Source: Streptomyces sp. SID12501
Lineage (GTDB): Bacteria; Actinomycetota; Actinomycetes; Streptomycetales; Streptomycetaceae
Assembly (NCBI RefSeq): GCF_010550245.1
Contig: NZ_JAAGLU010000046.1
Coordinates: 1 to 64,000 of the forward strand
Length of the DNA stretch: 64,000 nt
Reading direction: 5' to 3'
Shown: piece after piece, positions 1 to 7,631 of the stretch
How the letters are laid out: each line of letters starts with the position of its first letter
Position numbering within the stretch: position 1 is the stretch's first letter
Notes under the pieces: generated by a model
Databases searched by the model: none
The model's input: the letters and a program-made list of their open reading frames with translations, nothing else
Told to the model about the DNA's origin: nothing
Made by a program: the position numbers and the translations under genes

Positions 1-127
1 CGGCCGACTCCACGGTGAGATAGGGCACATCCCGCCCGTCGAGTACGAAGCGATTCACTACCTCAACACCACGAAACCCCAGGTCACACCCAACATCTGA
101 GATCTCTATCGAACCCGGAACGGTTCA
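1..127 (+). mobile_element. Right end of an IS3-family insertion sequence (truncated by the window edge)
   Basis: The first 100 bases encode the C-terminus of an IS3-type transposase. They are followed by a short tail ending in GGAACGGTTCA at 117-127. IS3-group elements usually end in CA, so the outer end is placed near 127. The left end and any target-site duplication lie outside the window, so element length and activity cannot be judged. The end coordinate is inferred from the CA rule and is approximate. Confidence 0.6.
2..100 (+). CDS. IS3-family transposase OrfB, C-terminal fragment
   Basis: An open frame enters from the window edge and stops at TGA 98-100. It encodes 32 residues containing HGEIGHIPPVEYE and HYLNTTKP. 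This is the typical extreme C-terminus of the IS3/IS150-group DDE transposase OrfB, just after the catalytic rve core. The DDE residues are outside the window. The 3' end lies about 27 bp from the proposed inverted repeat, which is normal for these elements. Whether the gene is intact upstream is unknown. Confidence 0.7.
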   Translation, partial: GRLHGEIGHIPPVEYEAIHYLNTTKPQVTPNI

Positions 128-324
128 CGGTGTGCCGAGTGTTCCGGAGCGGGATCGCACGGATGCCGGCGCGACGGACCCGCAGGGCGAACATGTGCGT
201 GAGGTTGCCCGGTTCGATCGGCGTGCCGTAGGGGCCTCTGGTGTTTTGCCTTGACGGCAGTGTTTGACGGAAACGGTTTCAAGAGCGGATGCGGGAGTGT
301 CCCGGGGCCCTGGCACGGTGGCCC

Positions 325-354
325 TGATGTGCCGGGACGGCCCCTCGCTAGGAT
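325..354 (+). promoter_or_regulatory. Putative promoter for a leaderless mRNA
   Basis: A perfect Streptomyces-type -10 hexamer TAGGAT lies at 349-354, 8 bp before the ATG at 363. A weak -35 candidate TGATGT is at 325-330 (18-bp spacer). The expected transcription start is within a few bases of the ATG and no ribosome binding site is visible, so a leaderless transcript is likely. Confidence 0.45.
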
Positions 355-362
355 CCCCGATC

Positions 363-914
363 ATGGACATCGGTGGCGGGGAATCCTCACAGCAGGACAC
401 AGGGCGCGGTACGGCTGTCGAGTTCGTCTACCAGCTGGTGGTCGCGGACTTCGAGGAGGCGTTCCGTGGGCGAGCGCGTCGGACAGCGGCGGGTCGGGTC
501 CAGGTGCTCATGGGGCCGCTGGTGGTGGTAGTCGTTCTGGCCGTCTTCTCGGTCGTCCGTGATTCCGAGCCGCACGTGTTGATCATCTCTCTGGTGCTCG
601 GCCTGGCAGTCACAGTCCGGGGCGCGGTGCGAGGCCTGCGCACCGCGGCCCGCCGGATGTTCAGTGTCATGGAGCCGTACGGGCAGTGCCGCATGGTGGC
701 CGACGACCGTGGCATGGCCACTACCGGTGAGCGGGCGTCCTTCACCGTGGAATGGACCGTGTTCCGTGACTACTTCGAGACGCCCGGGCTCTTCGTGCTG
801 CTGGGCGGCGACCGTGCGTCGGGAATCGCGGTGCTGCCCAAGCGGGGCGCACAGAACCCAGCGGACTTGGATCGGCTCCGGGCGATCCTGGACAGGAACC
901 TGAAGCGGCTTTAG
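363..914 (+). CDS. YcxB-like small membrane protein
   Basis: The product is 183 aa. An N-terminal soluble part is followed by two adjacent hydrophobic segments (about residues 55-75 and 80-95; MGPLVVVVVLAVFSVV and VLIISLVLGLAVTV). A C-terminal cytosolic domain of about 85 residues contains WTVFRDYFETPGLFVLLG. This layout, two close TM helices followed by a beta-rich domain with W..F..Y.ET...F.L, is that of the YcxB-like C-terminal domain family, whose function is unknown. The ATG at 363 is preferred over the earlier GTG/ATG codons of the frame because a perfect -10 box lies just upstream. It stands alone between the IS remnant and a methyltransferase gene. Confidence 0.6.
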   Translation: MDIGGGESSQQDTGRGTAVEFVYQLVVADFEEAFRGRARRTAAGRVQVLMGPLVVVVVLAVFSVVRDSEPHVLIISLVLGLAVTVRGAVRGLRTAARRMFSVMEPYGQCRMVADDRGMATTGERASFTVEWTVFRDYFETPGLFVLLGGDRASGIAVLPKRGAQNPADLDRLRAILDRNLKRL

Positions 915-1059
915 GCCAGCCCTGGCCGCGCGAGGGGCGCTCACCCGGGTCGGACAGCCGATGGAGGTGAGGCAGCGCACCTTTCCTGTGCACGATCAGC
1001 CGCCCACGCGGTGGCCCTGCGCCATTGTCCGGCTGGCTCGCCTGCGCCAGGATTCCCGC

Positions 1060-1737
1060 ATGACGATCTTGCCGCCGTCTCTCCTGCGTGCACTTGAGCG
1101 GTTCCATGCCGCTCACCCGTGGGACCACAACGCCCACTACCACCCGTGGATCCTGCGGCAGTTGCCGAGGCGGTACGGCCGTGCGCTGGACGTCGGGTGC
1201 GGCAGCGGTGACCTGGTGCGCTTGCTGGCCGGGCGGAGTACGGCGTCGGTGCTCGGTGTCGACTCCGACCCTGCGATCGTCGATCGGGCGCGGGGACTTA
1301 CCTCCCCCGCCGCCCCGATCGCGTTCACCGCTGCGGACGTGATGACCGGCCTTCCCGGCGGCCCGGACGGTTCGTACGACGTCATCACCTGCGTCGCCGT
1401 CGTCCACCATCTTCCGTACGCCGACGCGCTCGCCCTCCTTCGGCAGCGGCTCGCGCCCGGTGGGACGTTGGTCGTGGTGGGGCTGGCTCGGGCTGAGAGT
1501 CCTGTTGATCACTTGCTGGGGGGATTCGCCATTCCCGCGAACGTCGTCGTGGCCTGGGTGAAGAACCGGGGGCGGCCGGCGGTGCGGCCGGTTGCCATGA
1601 GTGCGCGGACGCGGGCGGCGGAGATGGGGTTCGGCGAGGTGGTGAGGGAGGCACGGCGGGTGTTGCCCGGGTGTCGGGTGCGGCGGCGGCTCTTCTGGCG
1701 GTACACCCTGGTGTGGCGCCGGCCGACGCGGAGTTGA
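1060..1737 (+). CDS. Class I SAM-dependent methyltransferase
   Basis: The product is 225 aa. The Rossmann motif I is LDVGCGSGDLVRLLAG near residues 45-60. It is followed by an acidic loop after strand 2 (VLGVDSDPAIVDRA), motif post-I/II around ITCVAVVHHLPYADAL, and a C-terminal part rich in Arg and Val that may be membrane-associated. These are the hallmarks of the methyltransferase 11/25 superfamily. The substrate cannot be inferred. ATG 1060 is chosen because the N-terminus (MTILPPSLLRALERFH) aligns with the usual start of such proteins. The frame stays open upstream, but without homology-like sequence. A 70-bp pyrimidine-rich stretch of CTC/CTT repeats separates it from the NUDIX gene downstream. 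Confidence 0.75.
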   Translation: MTILPPSLLRALERFHAAHPWDHNAHYHPWILRQLPRRYGRALDVGCGSGDLVRLLAGRSTASVLGVDSDPAIVDRARGLTSPAAPIAFTAADVMTGLPGGPDGSYDVITCVAVVHHLPYADALALLRQRLAPGGTLVVVGLARAESPVDHLLGGFAIPANVVVAWVKNRGRPAVRPVAMSARTRAAEMGFGEVVREARRVLPGCRVRRRLFWRYTLVWRRPTRS

Positions 1738-1822
1738 CCTCATTCTCGTTCTCCTCGTTCTCCTCTTTCTCGTCCTCCTCCGGGTCCTCTCCCGCTGCCT
1801 CCTTCTGTGTCACCGTTGGTCC

Positions 1823-2347
1823 ATGACCGATCCGCCTGGGCGCGTGGAGCTGGTGGAACGGGTGGACGAGCTGGATCGGGTCGTCGGGGTGGTGGAGCGC
1901 GGGGAGGCCGTTCGGCGTGGATGGCTGCACCGGGTCGCCACCACTGTGTGCCGGGATGCCGGCGGGCGGGTGCTGGTGCATCGGCGGGCTGATGGGCTCG
2001 CCCGGTTTCCGGGGCAGTACAACTGGCTGGTGGGCGGCGCTGTCGACGTAGGGGAGACCTGGGAGGAGGCAGCCGGCCGTGAACTCGCCGAGGAGTTGGG
2101 GGTGCGGGTGGATGTGCGGTTCGCCTTCAAGTTCCTTTGCCGGGGGGCCATCAGCCCGTACTGGCTCGGCGTCCACGAAGCCGTTGTCGCGGAGGAACTC
2201 TCGCCCGCCCCGGCGGAGATCGCCTGGCACGGGTGGGTCAGCGAGGGAGAGTTGGGGGAGATGACCCGGCAACTGGCCTTCGTACCCGATGGTGTTGAGG
2301 CTCTGCGTCGCTATCGGTCCGAGACTGTCGCCGACGAACCTGCGTAG
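1823..2347 (+). CDS. NUDIX hydrolase
   Basis: The product is 174 aa and hydrolyses a nucleoside diphosphate linked to an unknown moiety. The Nudix box (G-x5-E-x7-REUxEExGU) is complete near residues 72-95, with GGAVDVGETWEEAA followed by RELAEELGV, so the metal-binding glutamates are present. The N-terminal part (VDELDRVVGVVERGEAVRRGWLH) resembles isopentenyl-diphosphate isomerase-like or YfcD-like Nudix proteins, which start with a D...G...R..A...LHR pattern. YfcD-type housecleaning is plausible but unproven. ATG 1823 is the only sensible start. The preceding C/T-rich stretch may separate it from the methyltransferase transcript. Confidence 0.85.
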   Translation: MTDPPGRVELVERVDELDRVVGVVERGEAVRRGWLHRVATTVCRDAGGRVLVHRRADGLARFPGQYNWLVGGAVDVGETWEEAAGRELAEELGVRVDVRFAFKFLCRGAISPYWLGVHEAVVAEELSPAPAEIAWHGWVSEGELGEMTRQLAFVPDGVEALRRYRSETVADEPA

Positions 2348-2839
2348 TCATCGGTCGACTCTTCCAGCGGCTGCTGCGGCTCGGCCCTCCCCTGGCCCGG
2401 TATCTCGTCGTACAGCACCGTCGGGTCGTGCGTCCTCGGGCTGGGCATCTGTACGAACTCGACTCTCACGGTGACGGGCGGAACCGTGGTGCTGGCCGTC
2501 TCGGTCCTGGTCACCTGGGTACTGCATCTCAGCGGGTGGGGGAAGCCGCCGGGTGTGCGGCCGGTGGGCGAGTGGCCGATGCGGGAACGGGACCGTTCTG
2601 CGCGGGCCGGGCATCCGGGGTGCGGGGGGTGCCGACTGGGGGGGGGGGGGCGGCGGGTCGGCGGCAGTACGGGTGTCGCGGGCGGTGTGACGAGAGGTAC
2701 GGCCATTGCCGTTGAGGGCGTCAGGGCCGCGGACGTCGTCAGGGCTGCGGAGGTCGCTCCGGAACGCGTCTGACCATCTGACCTGCACATCTGTCGTCCG
2801 AGGAGGCGTTGTCAGTGGTACGCCGTAGTCTCGCAAGGG
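2348..2839. other. Gene-poor interval with a 13-base G run
   Basis: No reading frame in these 492 bases has recognisable protein features on either strand. Long frames here are compositional shadows. One weak candidate, a plus-strand frame at 2471-2773, begins with a hydrophobic segment (VVLAVSVLVTWVLHL) but then becomes low-complexity Gly/Arg. The interval contains a run of 13 G at 2638-2650, so any frame crossing it is uncertain. Confidence 0.4.
2638..2650 (+). repeat. Poly-G homopolymer of 13 bases
   Basis: Thirteen consecutive G residues are visible. A run this long is rare even in a high-GC genome. It is prone to slippage during both replication and sequencing. Confidence 0.9.
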
Positions 2840-3750
2840 ATGGCACAGTCGTGGAGATGTTCGGGGCTGCGGTGGACGGCGGACGGTCCCGTGCTGCGGT
2901 GGGAAGGTGGGCGCGGTAGTGCGCTGACCTGGGGAAAAAGGTGGCCTTCGGGGTCGCGGAAGGGGGCGTACGGACATGTGTGGGAGCGCGGGGAAACACC
3001 TGTCCGATACGGGCGGAGGTGTCGGGGCGGAGTACGGGGGCGCGGTGCGAGGAGTGCGCGCGGCTGGACCGGGCACACTCGGTCGCCGCCGACACGATCG
3101 CGGACGATCCACGGCCCTACCACGTATATCTGGCGTGGTTCGGGCCCGGGATGACCAAGGTCGGCATCACGGCGCTGGAGCGGGGCTCGGCGCGGCTGCT
3201 TGAGCAGGGTGCCGTCGTTTTCAGCTGGCTGGGTGTCGGCCCGCTGATGGCCGCCCGGCGTACGGAGGAGTTGCTGCGCGCCGCGCTCGGGGTCCCGGAC
3301 AGGATTCCGTACGCCGACAAGCGGGCGGTGCGGGCCGCGCTGCCGGGGTCGGCGGCGGAGCGGGCCGCCGAGGTCGAGGACCTGCACGCCCGGGCGGTGG
3401 GGCTGGCCGGCTGGCCCGAGTCCCTGGAGCGGGCGTCCTGCCAAGTCGTCGACCATGTCGGGGTGTTCGGGCTGACAGGGCCGGCGCCGGCCGTGGGTAG
3501 CGTGAGTGAGCTGGTCGCGGGAGGTGTCGTCGGGGGCGAGCTGGTGGCGGCGGCCGGGCCCGATCTGCATCTCGCGACCGACGACGGGCGGGGGAACGAA
3601 CGGGAGGGCGGGCGGAGAGTGGTGGTGCTGGACACCAGGCTGATGACCGGGTGGGAGCTGGTACCTGTCGGGAGCGGTGGACTCACTGTTCCTGTGCGGG
3701 AGTTCAAGGCGGCGAAGGAGTCGGCGGGGGTACAGGACGGGTTGTTCTGA
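2840..3750 (+). pseudogene. DUF2797 family protein, reading frame broken by a -1 shift
   Basis: The family is small, conserved in actinobacteria and of unknown function. ATG 2840 opens a frame (MAQSWRCSGLRWTADGPVL) that reads to ALTWGK and then runs into nonsense. The family-like sequence VAFGVAEGGVRTCVG continues in the -1 frame from about 2938 to TGA 3748. Joined with a -1 shift, the product would be about 303 aa: N-terminal strand region, a four-Cys cluster (one C in RTCVGAR, one in NTCPIR and two in CEEC), then PYHVYLAWFGPGMTKVGITA and DRIPYADKRAVRAALP. The break sits in GGGGAAAAAGG. The zero-frame codons are G GGA AAA, a canonical X_XXY_YYZ slippery heptamer (2932-2938). A one-base sequencing or true deletion is the simplest explanation; programmed shifting is possible. 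GTG 2941 could also serve as a start for a shortened 269-aa protein. Confidence 0.7.
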
Positions 3751-3801
3751 GCCCGACTCCATACGACGCCGTTCGGCCAGTCAGATCAGAGGGGAGCGGG
3801 G

Positions 3802-4773
3802 ATGACGGTGGACGGCACGAGGGAAACCTCGGTGGACGGAAACGCCGACGCCGGCCTCGACGGGGACGGGGAGGTCGCCGAGGTCCGGCGGTTCTGGACG
3901 CGGCTCGGGCTGCCGGGCCTCGTCGACGTGCACACGCACTTCATGCCCGAGCGCGTACTGCGCAAGGTGTGGGCGTACTTCGACGCCGTCGGCTCGGTGG
4001 GCGACGGTGTCGAGTGGCCGATCACCTATCGGCTGGAGGAGGACGAACGGCTCGCGCTGATAAGGGAGTTCGGGGTTCTGGCCTTCACCGCCATGCTCTA
4101 CCCGCACAAGGCGGGTATGGCCCGGTGGCTCAACCAGTGGGCCGCCGACTTCGCCGGCCGTACCCCCGACTGTCTGCACACCTCGACCCTGTTTCCCGAG
4201 CCGGGCGTCGAGGCGTATGTCCGGGAGGCCATCGAGTCCGGCGCGCGCGTGTTCAAGGCACATGTGCAGGTGGGGGCGTACGACCCGGCCGACGAGCTCC
4301 TCGACCCGGCCTGGGGCCTGCTCGCCGAGGCCGGGACACCCGTGGTGATCCACTGCGGCTCCGGTCCGGCGCCCGGCAAGCACACCGGGCCCGAGCCGAT
4401 CGGGCGCGTGCTGGCCCGGCACCCCCTGCTGCGGCTGGTCGTCGCGCACCTGGGCCTGCCCGAGTACGAGGACTTCCTCGGCCTCGCCGAGCGGTACGAC
4501 GAGGTGCGGCTGGACACGACGATGGCGTTCACCGACTTCACGGAGCGGATGGCCCCGTTCCCCCGGCCCGAACTCCCCCGGCTGGCGGACCTCGGCGACC
4601 GCGTTCTGCTCGGCTCGGACTTCCCGAACATCCCGTATCCGTACGTCCACCAGCTGCATGCCCTGGAGCGGCTGGGCCTCGGCGACGACTGGCTGCGGGC
4701 CGTCTGCCACGGCAACGGGGCGCGGCTGTTCGGGCTGCCGGAAACGGATGAGGAGGGTCTGACATCGGCGTGA
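3802..4773 (+). CDS. Amidohydrolase family protein (TIM-barrel metal hydrolase)
   Basis: The product is 323 aa. The metal-binding HxH is in LVDVHTHFMP near residue 45. A conserved Lys is in VFKAHVQVG, further His residues are in VVIHCGSG and LVVAHLGLPE, and the C-terminal Asp is in LLGSDFPNIPYPYVHQ. This matches the amidohydrolase_2 family (ACMSD/OMCHS-like decarboxylases and lactonases). The exact substrate is unknown. The first 35 residues are acidic, low-complexity and likely disordered. GGGGAG ends 5 bp before ATG 3802, a good ribosome binding site. It follows the DUF2797 gene on the same strand by 51 bp and could be co-transcribed. Confidence 0.8.
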   Translation: MTVDGTRETSVDGNADAGLDGDGEVAEVRRFWTRLGLPGLVDVHTHFMPERVLRKVWAYFDAVGSVGDGVEWPITYRLEEDERLALIREFGVLAFTAMLYPHKAGMARWLNQWAADFAGRTPDCLHTSTLFPEPGVEAYVREAIESGARVFKAHVQVGAYDPADELLDPAWGLLAEAGTPVVIHCGSGPAPGKHTGPEPIGRVLARHPLLRLVVAHLGLPEYEDFLGLAERYDEVRLDTTMAFTDFTERMAPFPRPELPRLADLGDRVLLGSDFPNIPYPYVHQLHALERLGLGDDWLRAVCHGNGARLFGLPETDEEGLTSA

Positions 4774-5104
4774 GTTCGAGGTGAGAAGAGGCGGTCGGCA
4801 GGGATAAATCGGGCGTACGGAAGTGGGGTGCGTAACTTTCAATCAGGTTCGCCCAGGAGACGCACAGGATGCCCGAGGGCTGCCTCAGGGGCTTCGCGGG
4901 GGAGGGTCCGACGGTTTGCGTAGTCGTGAAACGTGCAGGTCGGAGAGGATTTCGGCGCTTCAGGGTGCATGGTTCCACCCCCACTTTTCCAGCCTCCCGG
5001 GGCCGGAATTCCCAGGGGTTCCCTGAGAGGCGCCTGTGAGTTTCTCAGGAAAATCACAGGTTCCAGAAAGCTTGCTCTCAGAGGACACCGACAAAGTCTC
5101 GGCT
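4774..5104 (+). promoter_or_regulatory. Upstream region of the two-component operon with CTCAGG/CCTGAGA motifs
   Basis: This 331-bp region has no gene. Close to the response regulator start it holds CCCTGAGAGG (5021-5030) and TTTCTCAGGAAA (5041-5052), inverted copies of a CTCAGG-like hexamer, followed by TCACAGG and GCTCTCAGAGG near 5079-5089. Arrays of such hexamers are typical OmpR-family binding sites, so autoregulation by the downstream regulator is a reasonable inference. No -10/-35 pair can be assigned confidently. Confidence 0.35.
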
Positions 5105-5842
5105 ATGACCACGACCCAGCCCCAGGGGCGCACCGAACTGCTGAGGCCGGACGGGAGCCCCGTCCGGGTGCTTGTGGTGGACGACGAGCTGTCGATCACC
5201 GAGCTGCTGTCCATGGCCCTTCGCTACGAAGGCTGGCAGATCCGCAGCGCGGGTGACGGAACGGGTGCGGTGCAGACCGCACGCGAGTTCCGGCCCGACG
5301 CCGTCGTTCTCGACATGATGCTGCCCGACATGGACGGCCTCACCGTCCTCGGTCGGCTGCGGCGCGAGCTGCCCGAGGTTCCCGTTCTGTTCCTGACGGC
5401 GAAGGACGCCGTCGAGGACCGGATCGCGGGCCTCACCGCGGGCGGCGACGACTACGTCACCAAGCCCTTCAGTCTCGAAGAGGTGGTGGCGCGGCTGCGC
5501 GGCCTGATCCGGCGCTCCGGTGCCGCCGACCGGCGCTCCGACTCCGTGCTGGTCGTCGGTGACCTCACCCTCGACGAGGACAGTCACGAGGTGTCGCGGG
5601 CCGGCGACGGCATCCATCTCACCGCGACCGAGTTTGAGCTTCTGCGCTTCCTGATGCGTAATCCCAGGCGTGTGCTCAGCAAAGCGCAGATACTCGACCG
5701 TGTGTGGTCGTACGACTTCGGCGGCCAGGCGAACGTGGTCGAGCTGTACATCTCCTACCTGCGGCGGAAGATCGACGCAGGGCGCGAGCCGATGATCCAC
5801 ACCCGGCGCGGTGCCGGGTATCTGATCAAGCCCGCCGGCTGA
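5105..5842 (+). CDS. OmpR/PhoB-family two-component response regulator
   Basis: The product is 245 aa. The N-terminal receiver domain (residues about 20-130) has the acidic pair in VLVVDDELS, the phospho-acceptor Asp70 in VVLDMMLPDMDG, the switch Thr in LFLTAKD and the conserved Lys in YVTKPFS. The C-terminal winged helix (about 150-243) has LTATEFELLRFLMRNP and VELYISYLRRKID, ending in RGAGYLIKP. It is the cytoplasmic output partner of the kinase 62 bp downstream. ATG 5105 is preferred over GTG 5036 because family similarity begins after it. The family resembles actinobacterial TrcR/TcrA-type regulators. The downstream glycosyltransferases are candidate targets. Confidence 0.92.
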   Translation: MTTTQPQGRTELLRPDGSPVRVLVVDDELSITELLSMALRYEGWQIRSAGDGTGAVQTAREFRPDAVVLDMMLPDMDGLTVLGRLRRELPEVPVLFLTAKDAVEDRIAGLTAGGDDYVTKPFSLEEVVARLRGLIRRSGAADRRSDSVLVVGDLTLDEDSHEVSRAGDGIHLTATEFELLRFLMRNPRRVLSKAQILDRVWSYDFGGQANVVELYISYLRRKIDAGREPMIHTRRGAGYLIKPAG

Positions 5843-5904
5843 CCCTTTGCCATTGGTGGTGCCGCTCCGGAAGACGTAGTAGAGCCCGGTAGGAGGGCAG
5901 CACG

Positions 5905-7617
5905 GTGAGCAGTAAGAGGAAAGCGGGCGGCCAGCGAAGGCTGGGCAGGCTGGAGCAGAAAGCCCAACGGCAGAGCCGGCCGAAGACCCTGCGTACCCGG
6001 CTTGTCGTCTCGGCGGTGTCGCTGATCGCCGTGGTGTGCGCCGTGATGGGCACGGTGACGACCATCGCGCTCGAACAGCACCTCTACAAGCAGCTCGACT
6101 CCCAGGTCAGCGAGGCCGCCAACCGTGTCGGCGGTCCTCCGAAGGGGGGTGTGGGGGGCCCAGGCGGCGACAAGAGCGATCCGGGGGCTCCCGAGCAGCC
6201 GAACACCGGCTCTTCGGAGACCACTTCCGGCACTTCGGACACCAACAAGACCACCTCCATACAGAACCAGTCGCCCGAGGTTCGGATCCAAACGTTCGTC
6301 ACCAGCGGTCCGACGCAGGTGAAGACCATCGCCGCCAGTGTGGACACGAACGGTGGCGTCACCAAGGCGGTCATCGCGACGGAGTCCTCCGACGCCAACA
6401 ACAACTACAGGATGAAAGCCACCACGCTGAATCAGGCGCAGATGGCCGAGCTTGCCGCTGTCTCCCGCGACGGCGGCCTGCACACCGTCACCCTCGACAA
6501 CATCGGTGAGTACCGAGTCAAGTACGTCAGCAGCAGCAACAACGGCAACTACTACGTCGCCCTGCCCACCGAGTCCGTCACCTCGACCATCAACACGCTG
6601 ATCATCGTCGAGGTCAGCGTCACCGCCGCCGGTCTCGTCGCCGCCGGGATCGCCGGCACGGTCCTCGTCGGAGTGGCCCTCCGTCCGCTCCGCAGGGTCG
6701 CCTCGACCGCCACCCGGGTCTCCGAACTCCCGCTGCACACCGGCGAGGTGACCCTCAACGAGCGTGTCGCCGAGTCCGAGACCGACCCGCACACCGAGGT
6801 CGGCCAGGTCGGCGCCGCCCTCAACCGGATGCTCGACCATGTGCACGGCGCCCTGCACTCACGCCAGCAGAGCGAGATGCGCGTACGTCAGTTCGTCGCG
6901 GACGCCAGTCATGAGCTGCGTACGCCGCTGGCGTCGATCCGCGGATACGCCGAGCTGACGAGACGTGGACGCGAGGAGACCGGGCCGGACACGCGGCACG
7001 CGCTCGGGCGGATCGAGTCCGAGGCGGGGCGTATGACGCTGCTCGTCGAGGATCTCCTCCTGCTCGCCCGCCTCGACGCGGGCCGGCCGCTCCAGTTCGA
7101 CCAGACCGACCTCGTACCGCTCGTCGTGGACACCGTCAGCGACGCGCGCGCCGCCGGACGGGAGCACAACTGGCGGCTCGACCTGCCCGACGAGCCCGCG
7201 CTGGTGTCCGCGGACGCGGCCCGGCTGCAGCAGGTCCTGGTGAACCTGCTGGCCAACGCCCGTACGCACACCCCGCCCGGGACTACCGTCACCGCGCGCG
7301 TGCAACGGCGCGGGCCGTGGCTGTGTGTGGACGTGCAGGACGACGGACAGGGCATCCCCGCCGACCTGTTGCCGCATGTGTTCGAACGGTTCGCGCGCGG
7401 CGACACCGCACGCTCCCGCACCACCGGGTCCACCGGGCTCGGGCTCGCCATCGTGCAGGCCGTCGCGACCGCGCACGGCGGCGCGGTGACCGTCGACAGC
7501 GTGCCCGGACAGACCGTCTTTACGGTGCATTTGCCGGCCCTTGCCCCCGAAACAAACTGGCAATCGGACTCACAGGTACAGCACAGTGCCACCACATGGG
7601 TGCAACAGGGGGCCTGA
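5905..7617 (+). CDS. Sensor histidine kinase, membrane-bound, HAMP-HisKA-HATPase
   Basis: The product is 570 aa. A basic N-terminus is followed by TM1 (about residues 32-55), an extracytoplasmic sensor of about 175 residues that starts with a Gly/Ser/Thr-rich low-complexity stretch, and TM2 (about 230-258, rich in Val/Ala/Gly). A HAMP linker (PLRRVASTATRVSELPLH) follows, then the HisKA domain with phospho-acceptor His336 in DASHELRTPLASIRGY. The HATPase domain shows the N box (QQVLVNLLANARTHTPPG), G1 (DDGQGIP), the F box and G2 (GSTGLGLAIVQAV). GTG 5905 follows AGGAGGG by 7 bp. It pairs with the regulator just upstream. The sensor domain is not one I recognise. Confidence 0.92.
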   Translation: MSSKRKAGGQRRLGRLEQKAQRQSRPKTLRTRLVVSAVSLIAVVCAVMGTVTTIALEQHLYKQLDSQVSEAANRVGGPPKGGVGGPGGDKSDPGAPEQPNTGSSETTSGTSDTNKTTSIQNQSPEVRIQTFVTSGPTQVKTIAASVDTNGGVTKAVIATESSDANNNYRMKATTLNQAQMAELAAVSRDGGLHTVTLDNIGEYRVKYVSSSNNGNYYVALPTESVTSTINTLIIVEVSVTAAGLVAAGIAGTVLVGVALRPLRRVASTATRVSELPLHTGEVTLNERVAESETDPHTEVGQVGAALNRMLDHVHGALHSRQQSEMRVRQFVADASHELRTPLASIRGYAELTRRGREETGPDTRHALGRIESEAGRMTLLVEDLLLLARLDAGRPLQFDQTDLVPLVVDTVSDARAAGREHNWRLDLPDEPALVSADAARLQQVLVNLLANARTHTPPGTTVTARVQRRGPWLCVDVQDDGQGIPADLLPHVFERFARGDTARSRTTGSTGLGLAIVQAVATAHGGAVTVDSVPGQTVFTVHLPALAPETNWQSDSQVQHSATTWVQQGA

Positions 7618-7631
7618 CGAAAGTCGGTCCT

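Noticed and set aside
742..1743. Long minus-strand frame opposite the YcxB-like and methyltransferase genes
   Set aside because: Pro/Arg/His-rich composition typical of the antisense of high-GC genes. The plus-strand genes have recognised domains.
2471..2773. Possible 100-aa plus-strand membrane protein
   Set aside because: It has one hydrophobic stretch, but the rest is Gly/Arg low complexity and it crosses the 13-G run. There is no ribosome binding site and no family resemblance.
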